64,000 nt of DNA, taken from an uncultured Kiritimatiellota bacterium (GTDB lineage: Bacteria; Verrucomicrobiota; Kiritimatiellia; RFP12; DVOR01). The stretch covers positions 29,074 through 93,073 of the forward strand of contig CALXSE010000007.1 of assembly GCA_944391085.1 (NCBI GenBank), read 5' to 3'. The notes below the pieces were generated by a model, which worked only from the letters and a program-made list of their open reading frames with translations, was not told the origin of the DNA and did no database searches. The position numbers and the translations under genes are program-made. This document shows positions 51,537-62,687 of the stretch, one piece after another; the stretch's first letter is position 1; the number at the start of each line of letters is the position of its first letter.

Positions 51537-52667
51537 TCAGTCCTGGGGGAGGGTGGCGAGGTCGAGGACGTAGCGGAAGCGCACCTTGCCGTCGATGACG
51601 TCTTGGTAGGCCTTGGCGACGGCCTCGGGGGTGGCGGGGATGACGACCGTCTCGGGGAGGACGCCGTGCGCGAGCGACCAATCCATGCAGGCCTGGTGCT
51701 CGCGGATGCCGCCGACGATGGAGCCGTAGAGGCGGCGGTGCGGGGCGGACATGAGCTCGCCCAGGCCGATGGTCAGTCCGGGCGGCAGGCCGACGACGGC
51801 CATTTCGCCGCCGTCGTAGCGCACGAGGCGCAGGTAGTCGCCGACGCGGTAGTCCGCGGGGATGGTGGAGAGGATGAAGTCGAAGGAATCCTCCATCCCT
51901 GCCCAGGGGTTGGGCCCGCGGACGTTCACGTAGCGCTTGGCGCCGAGGCGCAGGGCGTCGTCGCGCTTGGCGTCGGTGACGTCGAAGACGGTGACCTCCG
52001 CGCCGAGCGCGACGAGGTACTTCACGGCCATGTGGCCCAGCCCGCCGAAGCCGGCCACGCCCACCTTGTCGCCCTTCTTCACCTTGGAGGCGTGGATGGG
52101 CGACCAGACGGTCACGCCCGCGCAGAGCAGGGGCGGGACGCGCTTGAGGTCGGCCCCCGCCGGGATGTGGATGGCGTTGCGCTCGGGCACCACGACGCGG
52201 TTGGAATAGCCGCCGCGGAAGTTGCGCCCGTCGCGGAGGCGGTTCGGCTGCGGGTCGCGGTTGCGGCAGAACTGCTCCCGCCCGAGGCCGCACTGGTCGC
52301 ACGCGCCGCAGGAGTCGACGAAGCAGCCCACGCCGGCGATGTCGCCGACCTTGAAGGAGGCGACCTCCGCGCCGACCTGCGTCACGCGGCCGACGATCTC
52401 ATGGCCGGGGACGATGGGGAAGGTCTTGGCGGGGTCGCCGCCGCCGTCGTTGAGCGCGGCGTGGATGTCGCTGTGGCAGATGCCGGAATAGAGGATCTCG
52501 ATGAGGACGTCCTTGGGGCCGACGGGGTCGCGCGTGAAGTCCGCCACGCGGAAACTGGTGTCGGGGGCGTCGAGGACGAGGCCGCGCGCGGGGATGCGCG
52601 CCGAGGGCTCGGCGGCGCAGAGGGCGGCCGCCAACGCCAAGGGTGGGAGGGCGATGGATTTCTTCAT
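51537..52667 (-). CDS. Zinc alcohol dehydrogenase (YahK/CAD-like) with signal peptide
   Basis: 376 residues. MDR fold: catalytic-zinc residues in SGICHSDIH and PGHEIVGRV, structural-zinc cysteines in CGACDQCGLGREQFC, and the nucleotide loop VGVAGFGGLGHMAVK. The family (cinnamyl alcohol dehydrogenase/YahK) reduces aldehydes with NADPH. Oddly, about 22 hydrophobic residues precede the domain (MKKSIALPPLALAAALCAAE), which looks like a Sec signal on an enzyme whose cofactor is cytoplasmic. The lead could alternatively be a misjudged start, but AAAGGAA lies properly before this ATG. Confidence 0.85.
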   Translation of the reverse strand: MKKSIALPPLALAAALCAAEPSARIPARGLVLDAPDTSFRVADFTRDPVGPKDVLIEILYSGICHSDIHAALNDGGGDPAKTFPIVPGHEIVGRVTQVGAEVASFKVGDIAGVGCFVDSCGACDQCGLGREQFCRNRDPQPNRLRDGRNFRGGYSNRVVVPERNAIHIPAGADLKRVPPLLCAGVTVWSPIHASKVKKGDKVGVAGFGGLGHMAVKYLVALGAEVTVFDVTDAKRDDALRLGAKRYVNVRGPNPWAGMEDSFDFILSTIPADYRVGDYLRLVRYDGGEMAVVGLPPGLTIGLGELMSAPHRRLYGSIVGGIREHQACMDWSLAHGVLPETVVIPATPEAVAKAYQDVIDGKVRFRYVLDLATLPQD

Positions 52668-52680
52668 GATGGGGTTCCTT

Positions 52681-53457
52681 TCACTTTTGGCCGTCGGCGG
52701 GGGCGACGGCGTCGATGGCCGAGAGGGCGTTGAGCGTGCGCGGGTAGCCGATGTACGGGAGCAGCGCCGTGGCGGCCTGGATGAGTGTGGCGCGATTGTT
52801 GCCGACCGCCAGGTTTCCGGCGATGTGCCCGCGCACCTGCGCGTCGCAGCCGCCGAGGGAGACGAGCATGGCGAAGGTGAGCAACTCGCGCGCCTTCATG
52901 TCGAGCCCACGGCGGGTGTAGACGTCGCCGAAGCAGTTCGCGGCGAGGTTGCGGCGGATGTGGCGCAGATCCTCGGGCGCCTTGGTCAGCGCCTCGCGCA
53001 TCCCCTCGCCGAAGGTCTCCACCTGGATGGCCAGCCCACGCTCGAAGCGCGTCGCGCGCGTGGTCGTCCCTTGGCGCGCCAAGGGCAACGCTACGCCGCG
53101 CGCCCGCAAAACGTCGTTCGTGACGTCGAGGCATTCCCGGGCCTTGCCGAAGCCGAGGTAAGGGACGGCCTGGTAGAGGATTTCCTTGGCCTCCTCGGGC
53201 GGCATGCCGGCCTCCAGCGCGCCGACGAGCGTCTCGCGGAAGGTCGCGGGCGAGCCGGTGGCGACGAGCGCGGCGAGGGTGATGCGGGCGCGGGTGCGCG
53301 GGTCGATGAGCGGCGTCTGGGCGACGATCTCGTCGAAGGCGAAGTAGCCGAAGATCTCGGCCAGCTCCGGGTCCGTCCGCGCAAGGGCGGCCTCCGCCGG
53401 CGCCGACGCCGGGAGCGCCGCGGCCAGCGCCAGCAAGGCGATGAGGGTGTGTCGCAT
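52681..53457 (-). CDS. Exported carboxymuconolactone decarboxylase-like protein, two domains
   Basis: 258 residues with a signal peptide (MRHTLIALLALAAALPASAPAEA). Two AhpD/CMD-like helical repeats follow: RARITLAALVATGSPATFRETL (about 45-110) and RELLTFAMLVSLGGCDAQVRGHI (about 175-240). Family members decarboxylate lactones or act as thiol-based peroxidase partners; the CxxC of AhpD is missing, so peroxidase activity is unlikely. An upstream in-frame ATG is rejected because it would hide the signal peptide. Confidence 0.8.
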   Translation of the reverse strand: MRHTLIALLALAAALPASAPAEAALARTDPELAEIFGYFAFDEIVAQTPLIDPRTRARITLAALVATGSPATFRETLVGALEAGMPPEEAKEILYQAVPYLGFGKARECLDVTNDVLRARGVALPLARQGTTTRATRFERGLAIQVETFGEGMREALTKAPEDLRHIRRNLAANCFGDVYTRRGLDMKARELLTFAMLVSLGGCDAQVRGHIAGNLAVGNNRATLIQAATALLPYIGYPRTLNALSAIDAVAPADGQK

Positions 53458-53489
53458 GGCGGTCTTTCCCTTTTTGGTTTCGGTTTGGC

Positions 53490-55539
<2,050 letters not shown>

Positions 55540-55907
55540 CCCCCGCCGTGCGCTTGGACGCCGTGCAGTATTTACGTTGCGCCCTGCTTTCTCGGCTCAA
55601 TCCTTAGATGGTGTCCCCGTCTTTCAATCCCTTCAAGAGTGTTTGTAAGTCAGGGAACTAGTGCCCTTCGGGCTGTGGAATAAGCGCGGGTGTGTTTTGG
55701 GAGGGCCTTGGTTCCCTCTGGCCACAAAGCCTTGTTGGGCGTTTGCCCCTTTGCCTGCCTCCCCTGAAAGGACTTTTTGCCGTTATGGGTCGCTCAACGG
55801 CGCCAACGTGCGAGAAGCGTCTCGACGAGGGCGGCCTTGGGTTTCGTGCCGGGGATGTGTTTGTCGCCGGTTGGGGCTTGCGGGGCGTTTTCTTGCGTGG
55901 GGCGGGG
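55540..55907. other. Gene-free region between araC-type gene and uvrA-like gene
   Basis: No supported gene, RNA or repeat family; both neighbours end here (convergent). No strong terminator is visible. Composition is less GC-rich than the genes, with several TTTG and CCTT stretches. Confidence 0.45.
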
Positions 55908-58370
55908 TCAGAGGAAGCGGCCGGTGAGGGAGGCAGGGGCGGCCTTGAGCTGTTCCGGGGTGCCGGCGGCGATGAGGCGGCCGCCTTGCTCGCCGCCGCC
56001 AGGGCCCAGGTCGAGGATCCAGTCGGCGTTGCGGATAAGGTCAAGGTCGTGCTCGATGACGACGAGGGTGGCGCCGCGGTCGAGGAGCGCCTGGAAGACG
56101 TTGAGCAGGGTGCGGACGTCGAGGGGGTGGAGGCCGATCGTGGGCTCGTCGAAGACGAAGAGGGCATCGGCCTGGGGGCGGCCCATATCCTCGGCGAGCT
56201 TCAGGCGCTGGGCCTCGCCGCCGGAGAGGTTGGGGGTGGCTTCCCCAAGGGTGAGGTAGCCCAGGCCGAGGTCGCGGAGGGTCTCGAGGCGCTGGCGGAG
56301 GGGTTTGGCGTCGCGGAGGGCCTCGAGGGCGGTCTCGACGTCCATGGCCATGAGTTGGGGGAGGGTGTGGCCGTGGAGGCGGACGGCGTCGGCGGCGGGG
56401 GCGTAGCGGGCGCCGTTGCAGGCGGGGCAGGGGATGTCGACGTCGGGGAGGAATTGGACGTCCAGCGAGATTTGCCCGGCGCCGTCGCAGGTGGGGCAGC
56501 GGAGGGAGCCGGTGTTGTAGGAGAAGTCGCCGGCCTTGAGGCCGCGGGCTTTGGCTTCGGGGGTTTGGGCGAAACGGCGGCGGAGCTCGTCGTGGAGCCC
56601 GGCGTAGGTGGCGAGGGTGGAGCGGACGTTGAGGCCGATGGGGGTGGCGTCGATGAGCTTGGCCTGGGTGATGCCGGGGGCGTCGAGGGCGCGCACGTGC
56701 GGGGGGAGGGGGCGGCCGGCGAGGCGCGCCTGGAGGGCGGGGACGAGGCTTTCGAGGACGAGGGTGGTCTTGCCGCTGCCGGAGACGCCTGTGATGGCGG
56801 TGAGGCGGCCTTTGGGGAAGGAGACCGCGAGGGGCTTGACGGTGTGGAGCGGGCCGGTCTCGAGGCGGATGGCGCCCTGGGCGAAGACCTCCTGCGGGGT
56901 GGGGCGGGGGCGCGCGGCGACGGACTCCGTGCCGAGGATGAAGGGGCCGATGCGGCTTTGCGGGGCGGCGGCGGCCTCCCGGAGCGGCCCTTGGGCGATG
57001 ACGGCGCCGCCGCCCGCGCCCGCGCCGGGGCCCAGCTCGATGAGCCAATCGGCCTGGCGGAGGATCTGCGCGTCGTGGTCGACGAGGACGACGGAGTTGC
57101 CGTCGGCCACGAGGTCGCGCATCACGCCCACAAGGCCGACGATGTTGGCGGGGTGCAGGCCGATGGAGGGTTCGTCGAGGACGTAGAGGACGCCGGTGGT
57201 GCGGTTGCGCACGGCGCGCGCCAGCTGCATCCGTTGGCGTTCGCCGGTGGAGAGGGTGGCCGCGGCGCGGTCGGGCGAAAGGTAGCCCAGGCCGAGGTCG
57301 AGGAGGCGGCGGGCGGCGCCGCGGAAACTTTCGCGGATGCTCTCGGCCATCGGGCGCATCGCCGCGGGCAGGCTCGCGGGCACGCCCTCGACCCAGGCGC
57401 AGAGGTCGGTCAGCGGTAGCGTGCAGACGTCGGCCAGGCTCTTGCCGCGGATGCGCGGGGCGCGGGCGGCCTCGGAGAGGCGCGTGCCGCCGCAGTCGGG
57501 GCAGGGGCCGGTCTTGAGGAAGCGTTCGACGCGCTTCATCCCCTTTTCGTCCTTGACCTTCGAGAGGGCGTTCTCGACGGTGCGCACGGCGTTGTAGTAG
57601 GTGAAGTCCAGCTCCGCGAAGTCGTCGCCCTTCTTGGAGCGGTAGAGAATGTGCTTCTTCTCGGCGGGGCCGTCGTAGACGATGGCCTTCTCCTCTGGGG
57701 TCAGGTCGCTGAAGGGGACGTCCGTGCGCACGCCCATGGCGCGGCAGACGTCGGTCATGAGCGACCACATCAGCGAGTTCCACGGCGCCACGGCCCCCTG
57801 GTCGATGGTGAGGCCCTCGTCCGGGATGAGCGCGGCGCGGTCGACCTCGCGGATTTGCCCCGTGCCCTGGCACCGCGGGCAGGCGCCCCCGCCGTTGAAG
57901 GCCAGGTCTTCCGCGCCCGGCGGCTGGAAGGCCGCGCCGCACGTGGGGCAGACAAGCGGACGTTCCGCCGCCACGTCGAGCGACGGCGGTACCGCGTGGC
58001 CGTTGGGGCAGCGGTGCTCGGCCAGGCGCGAGAACATCAGGCGCAGGCTGTTGAGCAGTTCCGTGCCCGTGCCGAAGGTGCTGCGGATGCCCGGGACGCC
58101 CGGGCGCTGGCGCAGGGCAAGGGCCGCCGGCACGTGCCGGGCCTCGGCCACGTCCGCGCGCGCGGCCTGCGTCATCCGCCGCCGCGTATAGGTGGAGAGC
58201 GCCTCCAGATACCGCCGTGAGCCCTCGGCGTAGAGCACGCCCAGCGCCAACGAACTCTTCCCGCTGCCCGAGACCCCCGCCACCGCCACGATCTTCCCCA
58301 GCGGCACATCCACGTCCACCCCTTTCAGGTTGTGCACCCGCGCCCCCCGCACTTCCATCGCCTTGACCAT
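55908..58370 (-). CDS. UvrA-like ABC ATPase, short (UvrA2-type) form
   Basis: 820 residues against about 940 for housekeeping UvrA. Two ABC domains are present (Walker A GVSGSGKSS near 30 and GVSGSGKTT near 510; signatures LSTGERQRMQLA and LSGGEAQRLKLAEDMG; Walker B VLYVLDEPSIGLHP and LFVFDEPTIGLHP). Zinc cysteines are seen as CPTCGAAF..CPRCQGTG and CPTCDGAG..CPACNGA. The UvrB-interacting domain looks reduced, as in UvrA2 proteins linked to DNA-damaging antibiotic resistance or unknown repair. The start MVKAMEVRGARVHNL is chosen over upstream codons because AAAGGAG precedes it at the right distance. Confidence 0.86.
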   Translation of the reverse strand: MVKAMEVRGARVHNLKGVDVDVPLGKIVAVAGVSGSGKSSLALGVLYAEGSRRYLEALSTYTRRRMTQAARADVAEARHVPAALALRQRPGVPGIRSTFGTGTELLNSLRLMFSRLAEHRCPNGHAVPPSLDVAAERPLVCPTCGAAFQPPGAEDLAFNGGGACPRCQGTGQIREVDRAALIPDEGLTIDQGAVAPWNSLMWSLMTDVCRAMGVRTDVPFSDLTPEEKAIVYDGPAEKKHILYRSKKGDDFAELDFTYYNAVRTVENALSKVKDEKGMKRVERFLKTGPCPDCGGTRLSEAARAPRIRGKSLADVCTLPLTDLCAWVEGVPASLPAAMRPMAESIRESFRGAARRLLDLGLGYLSPDRAAATLSTGERQRMQLARAVRNRTTGVLYVLDEPSIGLHPANIVGLVGVMRDLVADGNSVVLVDHDAQILRQADWLIELGPGAGAGGGAVIAQGPLREAAAAPQSRIGPFILGTESVAARPRPTPQEVFAQGAIRLETGPLHTVKPLAVSFPKGRLTAITGVSGSGKTTLVLESLVPALQARLAGRPLPPHVRALDAPGITQAKLIDATPIGLNVRSTLATYAGLHDELRRRFAQTPEAKARGLKAGDFSYNTGSLRCPTCDGAGQISLDVQFLPDVDIPCPACNGARYAPAADAVRLHGHTLPQLMAMDVETALEALRDAKPLRQRLETLRDLGLGYLTLGEATPNLSGGEAQRLKLAEDMGRPQADALFVFDEPTIGLHPLDVRTLLNVFQALLDRGATLVVIEHDLDLIRNADWILDLGPGGGEQGGRLIAAGTPEQLKAAPASLTGRFL

Positions 58371-58480
58371 AAGCGCTCCTTTCGCCCCCATTATCCCCCA
58401 TCCGCCCTCAAACCGCAAGCGCTCGCCGCGCGGATGTGTTACACTACGTGCGTTTACTGTTTGATGAGGAGCAATGGCAG

Positions 58481-59719
58481 ATGGCAGGGTTGCCGGTTTA
58501 TTTGGTGATTACGTCCTATTTCCCGACGCCGGAGAGCTGGAGGTGCGCCTTCGTGTATGATCAGGTGCGGGCCATTCAGCGGACCGGGCGGTATCGCGTG
58601 GTGGTGCTGAACACGCTTTATCCCAATGATTATGTCTATCAGGGCGTGGAGGTGCTGGGGTGCCCGAGCCTGTGGCGCAAGGGGACGTTCCTTTGCCCGT
58701 GGCTGTATGAGCGCGTGAACGCGCGCATTATCGAGGGGGTGCTGGCGCGGCATGCCATAGACGTGGGGTCCATCGCGGTGGCCCACTGCCATATGGTGAC
58801 GGTGGCCGCGTTCGGCCTGGCGCTGAAACGGCGGAACCCGCGTATCCGGGTGCTTTGCCAATCGCATGACCCGGATCCTTATAAGCTGCTTCTCACCTAT
58901 GCGCGGAAAAACCCGTTCGGAATAAAGACCAAACTTTATTTCGCCTATCATCGTTCTCTGATGGAGGCGGTGGATGCGTGGGTGAGCATCAGTGATTTTG
59001 TCTCGGAAGTGCTGTGCGATTGCCCGCGGCAGACCCGTGGCAGGGATTACCCGCCGATGCGTCAAGCGACGAGTTATTTGCGGCACTCCAGGGTGGCCAA
59101 CAGGCGCCCTATTTTCCGCCTTCATAATGGGGTGGATTGCTCCCTGTTTAACAGGGGGGGGGGAGAATCGAGACAACGGGAAGGCTTTACCATCGGGTGT
59201 ATTGGGAACTTCATCGACTGGAAAGGCCAGGACGACCTGTTCCGCGCCTTGGTGCTTCTCGAACGGGAAAAGGCCCTGGGGGAGAATTGGCGCCTGCGGT
59301 GCGTCGGTAGCGGTCGGTCGCAGAAGGCGTGCAGGGCCATTGCCGAGGTAGGCGGTATCATGGGGCATGTCTCTTTCGAGACGGAAGTAGACCACACGCA
59401 GCTCCCGGATTTTTATCGAAGCCTGGATCTGTTCGTCCTGCCGTCCTACTTCGAGGGCTTCGGATGCGTCTTCACGGAGGCGTGGGCCTGCGGGACGCCG
59501 TTCATCACCTGCGAGGGCCAGGGCATGGACGACCTGATCGCCGCGGAGGACCGCCCGCTTTGGCTCTGCAAGCCGCGCGACCCCGAGGATCTGGCCGCGA
59601 AGATCGCAAACTACTTCCGCACGCGTCCGGAACAGCGCCTGTCTGGCCCTGTCGACATCGATCTGTTGATCCCGCGTTTCCTGGATGACCTGGAGTCATG
59701 GCGGGCGGAGAGACGCTGA
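58481..59719 (+). CDS. Family 4 glycosyltransferase with in-frame G10 tract
   Basis: 412 residues, GT-B fold. The N-terminal domain begins VYLVITSYFPTPESW, and the C-terminal domain starts at FTIGCIGNFIDWKGQDDL. The donor-site motif LPSYFEGFGCVFTEAWACG (EGFG..E) is intact near residue 325. It heads a glycan operon with two acyltransferases and two more glycosyltransferases. Ten consecutive G at 59154-59163 encode RGGGE between the two domains; a slip of one base would truncate the enzyme just before the donor-binding half. GAGGAG lies 9 nt before the chosen ATG, and a TTACACT -10 near 58439 precedes it. Confidence 0.88.
   Translation: MAGLPVYLVITSYFPTPESWRCAFVYDQVRAIQRTGRYRVVVLNTLYPNDYVYQGVEVLGCPSLWRKGTFLCPWLYERVNARIIEGVLARHAIDVGSIAVAHCHMVTVAAFGLALKRRNPRIRVLCQSHDPDPYKLLLTYARKNPFGIKTKLYFAYHRSLMEAVDAWVSISDFVSEVLCDCPRQTRGRDYPPMRQATSYLRHSRVANRRPIFRLHNGVDCSLFNRGGGESRQREGFTIGCIGNFIDWKGQDDLFRALVLLEREKALGENWRLRCVGSGRSQKACRAIAEVGGIMGHVSFETEVDHTQLPDFYRSLDLFVLPSYFEGFGCVFTEAWACGTPFITCEGQGMDDLIAAEDRPLWLCKPRDPEDLAAKIANYFRTRPEQRLSGPVDIDLLIPRFLDDLESWRAERR
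59154..59163 (+). repeat. G10 homopolymer in GT4 gene
   Basis: Ten G in the reading frame of the glycosyltransferase, about residue 225. Candidate slipped-strand (phase-variation) site. Confidence 0.9.
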
Positions 59720-59756
59720 CGCACGCCTTGCCTGATCGGTATGGAATGAGGTGCAA

Positions 59757-60836
59757 ATGGATAAGTCATTGAGACTCACAGAGGGGGGGGGGACGTGCAA
59801 GGGCTTTTGCGGGGGCGTTGCGCAGGGAAGAGAACCGGGAACGGAAATCTTTAGGGTCGCGCTGATGTTTGGCATCTGCCTGCTGCATAGCATTGGGAAG
59901 AGCGGCTATCAAACGCCATGGATGGCCTTGCTGTTGATGCCGTGTGTCAATGCGTTTTGCCTCATCTCAGGGTATTATGGGGTTTCGTTTAAGCCGTCGA
60001 AGGTTCTTCGTCTCTACGGTGTCGCTGTGTTTTGCGGAATGTTGATCGTGGCGTTAGGGGTGATGTGGGCGCGGTGGGATGTCGGCTTTGACGTCCAGAC
60101 GCTTCGGATGCTGTGTTCTCGGTGTTTTGGGGCGTGGTTCTTGAATGCGTACGTGGTGATGATGTGCCTGGCGCCGCTTATCGATCGCACGCTGGACGCC
60201 GTCTCGTTTCGGGAGGGGTGCGCACGCTTGCTTACCTTCCTTCTGATCGCGTTCGGATGGTCTTTTCTGGTGTCGCTGCAGCCGTTGCAGGGGTTCGTGC
60301 CGGCGGCGGATGGGCTGGGCAGCCATACGCCGTTGACGTTGCTTGGGGCTTATGCGGTTGGAAGGCTTTACCGTCTGTCCAAGCTGGAGGCCTGGCTGAC
60401 GTGGCGAAGGCTGGCGATTGGCTTCATGTGTGTGGCCGCGTTGCTTTTGCTTGGGTTTGGGTACTATGCCTCGCCGGCTTCGATGGCGTTGGCGGTACTT
60501 GCGTTTGCGGCCTTTCGGCGCATCAGATGGCCGGGGTGGCTTGGCCGCGCGGCGGTGATGTTGGGGCCGTCGATGTTTGCCGTTTACGTGTTGCATGACA
60601 ATCCGTTGGGATACGCGGTCATTCGGGATTGGACGGAATGGCTGGTCGCGAAGGAACGGCTTTGCGGGGTGGTGTCGGCGCATCTCTGCGTGGCGGTGGC
60701 GATTTTCGTCGGGTGTTGCGTGGCTGACCTGCCCCGGCGGGGCTTGCTCGGATTGGCGCGGACGCCGGTGTCGCGTCTGCTGCAAACCGTGGATTTCTGG
60801 TGGGCAAAATTGCTGTCTGCCGTCAGAGGAGCTTGA
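59757..60836 (+). CDS. Acyltransferase-3 family membrane protein with G10 tract at codons 10-12
   Basis: 359 residues with about ten membrane helices. EIFRVALMFGICLLHSIG gives the conserved arginine and catalytic-type His of acyltransferase-3 (OafA/WecH-like) enzymes, which O-acetylate or succinylate surface sugars. The ATG at 59757 has GAGG 5 nt upstream; a GTG 6 nt earlier is possible. Ten G at 59783-59792 encode EGGGT in a hydrophilic N-terminal tail that such enzymes usually lack, so any slip abolishes the entire protein. The next gene follows after 2 nt. Confidence 0.85.
   Translation: MDKSLRLTEGGGTCKGFCGGVAQGREPGTEIFRVALMFGICLLHSIGKSGYQTPWMALLLMPCVNAFCLISGYYGVSFKPSKVLRLYGVAVFCGMLIVALGVMWARWDVGFDVQTLRMLCSRCFGAWFLNAYVVMMCLAPLIDRTLDAVSFREGCARLLTFLLIAFGWSFLVSLQPLQGFVPAADGLGSHTPLTLLGAYAVGRLYRLSKLEAWLTWRRLAIGFMCVAALLLLGFGYYASPASMALAVLAFAAFRRIRWPGWLGRAAVMLGPSMFAVYVLHDNPLGYAVIRDWTEWLVAKERLCGVVSAHLCVAVAIFVGCCVADLPRRGLLGLARTPVSRLLQTVDFWWAKLLSAVRGA
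59783..59792 (+). repeat. G10 homopolymer at start of acyltransferase gene
   Basis: Ten G within the first dozen codons, in frame as read. Candidate on/off contingency tract. Confidence 0.9.
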
Positions 60837-60838
60837 CG

Positions 60839-61882
60839 ATGAGCCAAAAGATTGAGTCTTCGCTGAGCCACAAATTGGCCAACATGGGCTTTGTCTGCGT
60901 TTGCCTGATGGTGTCGCTACATGTTTCCTTCAAGGCCTCGGAGGGCGTGGATTGGTGGATTCGGTGCATGTGGGGCGGAGGGTTGGCCCAGATGGCCGTT
61001 CCTTTCTTTTTCCTTGCTTCCGGCTATTTCCTTGCAGGCCATGCCGGAGAACAGGGGTGGTGGCCGAGGGAGTTCCTCAAGCGTCTGCGGACGCTGTATG
61101 TTCCCTTTCTGCTTTGGACAGGGGTGCTTTTGACCTTCCTGTGGGCTAGGGGAGGTCTGCCGGAGCCGAGCGTGCGGGAAGGCGCACGGGCCCTTGGGCT
61201 GATCGTGTGGGAGGCGCCGACGAAGGGCGACCTGTGGTATGTCCGCAATTTGCTCGTCCTGGTGCTGATTTCGCCCATTCTGCTTGTGCCCATGCGGAAA
61301 GGCCGTTGGTGGGGGGTGGCGGTTCTGGCGGCATCTTTTCTGGTCTGGTTCGGCGGCCTGGCGTTGCTTGCCAGGTTCGGACTCGCAACCGCGCCGAGCG
61401 CTTGGTATTGGAAGGCCACTCTGTTTGGGCAGTTCTATTTTGCCTGCGGGCTTTTCTTGCGCCTTTGGCCGGTGCGGGTGAAAATGAACCGTATCTGTGC
61501 GATTGCGCTTCTTGTCTTGGCGCTGGGGATGTTTTGCTGCGCGGGTTATTTGAATGCGTCTGGCCACTCCATTGGGACGTTGATCCGCCATTTTACGCTT
61601 CCTGTTGCGATGATGGCCGTTTGGGGCTGGATTCCTTCCCGTAAATGGCCGTCGGCGTTGACGTCTGCGACGTTTCCCATTTACCTCTCCCATTCGTTTG
61701 GGCTCGTTCTGCTGGGGGAGGTATATGACAGCGTGCCAGGCGGGGTCAGCATGTGGCTTCAGGGTCGGTTTGTCGGCTATTTGGTTTCAACGGCTACGGT
61801 GGTCTGTGTCTGCCTGTTGTTTGCGGTTCTCTTTCGAAGGGTCTGCCCGAAAGTGGCAGGCGTCTTTTTTGGGGGAAGATGA
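60839..61882 (+). CDS. Acyltransferase-3 family membrane protein
   Basis: 347 residues with about ten helices. KLANMGFVCVCLMVSLHVSF supplies the conserved His in helix 1, and MAVPFFFLASGYFLAGH and LWYVRNLLVLVLISP are family blocks. It is the intact paralogue of the broken gene at 32935. It likely O-acylates a glycan residue on the membrane. GAGGAG lies 7 nt before the ATG, and the upstream acyltransferase ends 2 nt before it. Confidence 0.87.
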   Translation: MSQKIESSLSHKLANMGFVCVCLMVSLHVSFKASEGVDWWIRCMWGGGLAQMAVPFFFLASGYFLAGHAGEQGWWPREFLKRLRTLYVPFLLWTGVLLTFLWARGGLPEPSVREGARALGLIVWEAPTKGDLWYVRNLLVLVLISPILLVPMRKGRWWGVAVLAASFLVWFGGLALLARFGLATAPSAWYWKATLFGQFYFACGLFLRLWPVRVKMNRICAIALLVLALGMFCCAGYLNASGHSIGTLIRHFTLPVAMMAVWGWIPSRKWPSALTSATFPIYLSHSFGLVLLGEVYDSVPGGVSMWLQGRFVGYLVSTATVVCVCLLFAVLFRRVCPKVAGVFFGGR

Positions 61883-61935
61883 CCGTCCGCAAGCGTGGTC
61901 GGGTAGATTGAGGTTAGAAGAGGAGAGGGTGCTTT

Positions 61936-62685
61936 ATGGTGGCGTTTTTGATCAATCTGGACAAGAATCCGGAGCGGTTGGCGGCGGCGGACGCGCAACT
62001 GCGGGGGCTTGGGGTGGATTATGAGCGTTTCCCCGCCGTTTATGGGAAGGCGCTCTCTCCGGAGGAGCGGCGGCGAAAGGTGCGTCGATTCCGGTCTTGG
62101 TGCGCGATGGGGCGGCGGCTGATGGATGGGGAGATCGGATGTGCGCTGTCCCATTGCGGCGTTTATCAGGAGATCGTCAGGCGGGGGCTTCCGTGCGCGG
62201 CGGTGTTGGAGGATGACTGCAAGCTTTCGCCCGTTTTGCCGGAGGCGCTGCGGGAGGTCGAGGAATGGGTTGACCCCACGCGACCGCAGGTGGTGCTGCT
62301 GACGCATCATCAGGGCGAGGCGGCGTCGCCCGCAAACGGGGGGGGGCATATCCTGGAGGTGCGCGGCGAAATGTTCACGGAGGGTTATGTGGTGACGCTG
62401 GCGGGGGCGCGGGCTTTGCTCGCGGCGAATTTCCCGCTGATCACGGTGGCGGATGCGTGGGGGCGCTGGGTGCGCCAGGGGGATATCCGGCTTTACAAGC
62501 GGCTCCCGCCGGCCATCACCCAGGATTGGGAGCGCTTCCCGGAGTCGGACATCAATGAGGCCCGGCGGTTTCGCGTGAACGCGTTGCCGTGGTGGCGGTG
62601 GGGATTCCATAAGCTGTCGCGCTGCTTTGGCGTGGCGGTGGACAGGGCCATGGAGGCGATGCGGAAACTGCGGAAGGGAGACTGA
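61936..62685 (+). CDS. Family 25 glycosyltransferase with in-frame G9 tract
   Basis: 249 residues, full length for GT25 (LgtB/LpsA-like galactosyltransferases). FLINLDKNPERL starts the protein, GEIGCALSHCGVYQEIV follows, and the metal site lies in AVLEDDCKLSP near 92. FTEGYVVTLAGARALL is the C-terminal family block. Nine G at 62338-62346 encode NGGGH near residue 136; a slip would remove the C-terminal 45 percent. In Neisseria and Haemophilus, GT25 genes of LOS are classic phase-variable genes. GAGGAGAGGG precedes the ATG. Confidence 0.88.
   Translation: MVAFLINLDKNPERLAAADAQLRGLGVDYERFPAVYGKALSPEERRRKVRRFRSWCAMGRRLMDGEIGCALSHCGVYQEIVRRGLPCAAVLEDDCKLSPVLPEALREVEEWVDPTRPQVVLLTHHQGEAASPANGGGHILEVRGEMFTEGYVVTLAGARALLAANFPLITVADAWGRWVRQGDIRLYKRLPPAITQDWERFPESDINEARRFRVNALPWWRWGFHKLSRCFGVAVDRAMEAMRKLRKGD
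62338..62346 (+). repeat. G9 homopolymer in GT25 gene
   Basis: Nine G in frame. Candidate slipped-strand site. Confidence 0.9.
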
Positions 62686-62687
62686 AG

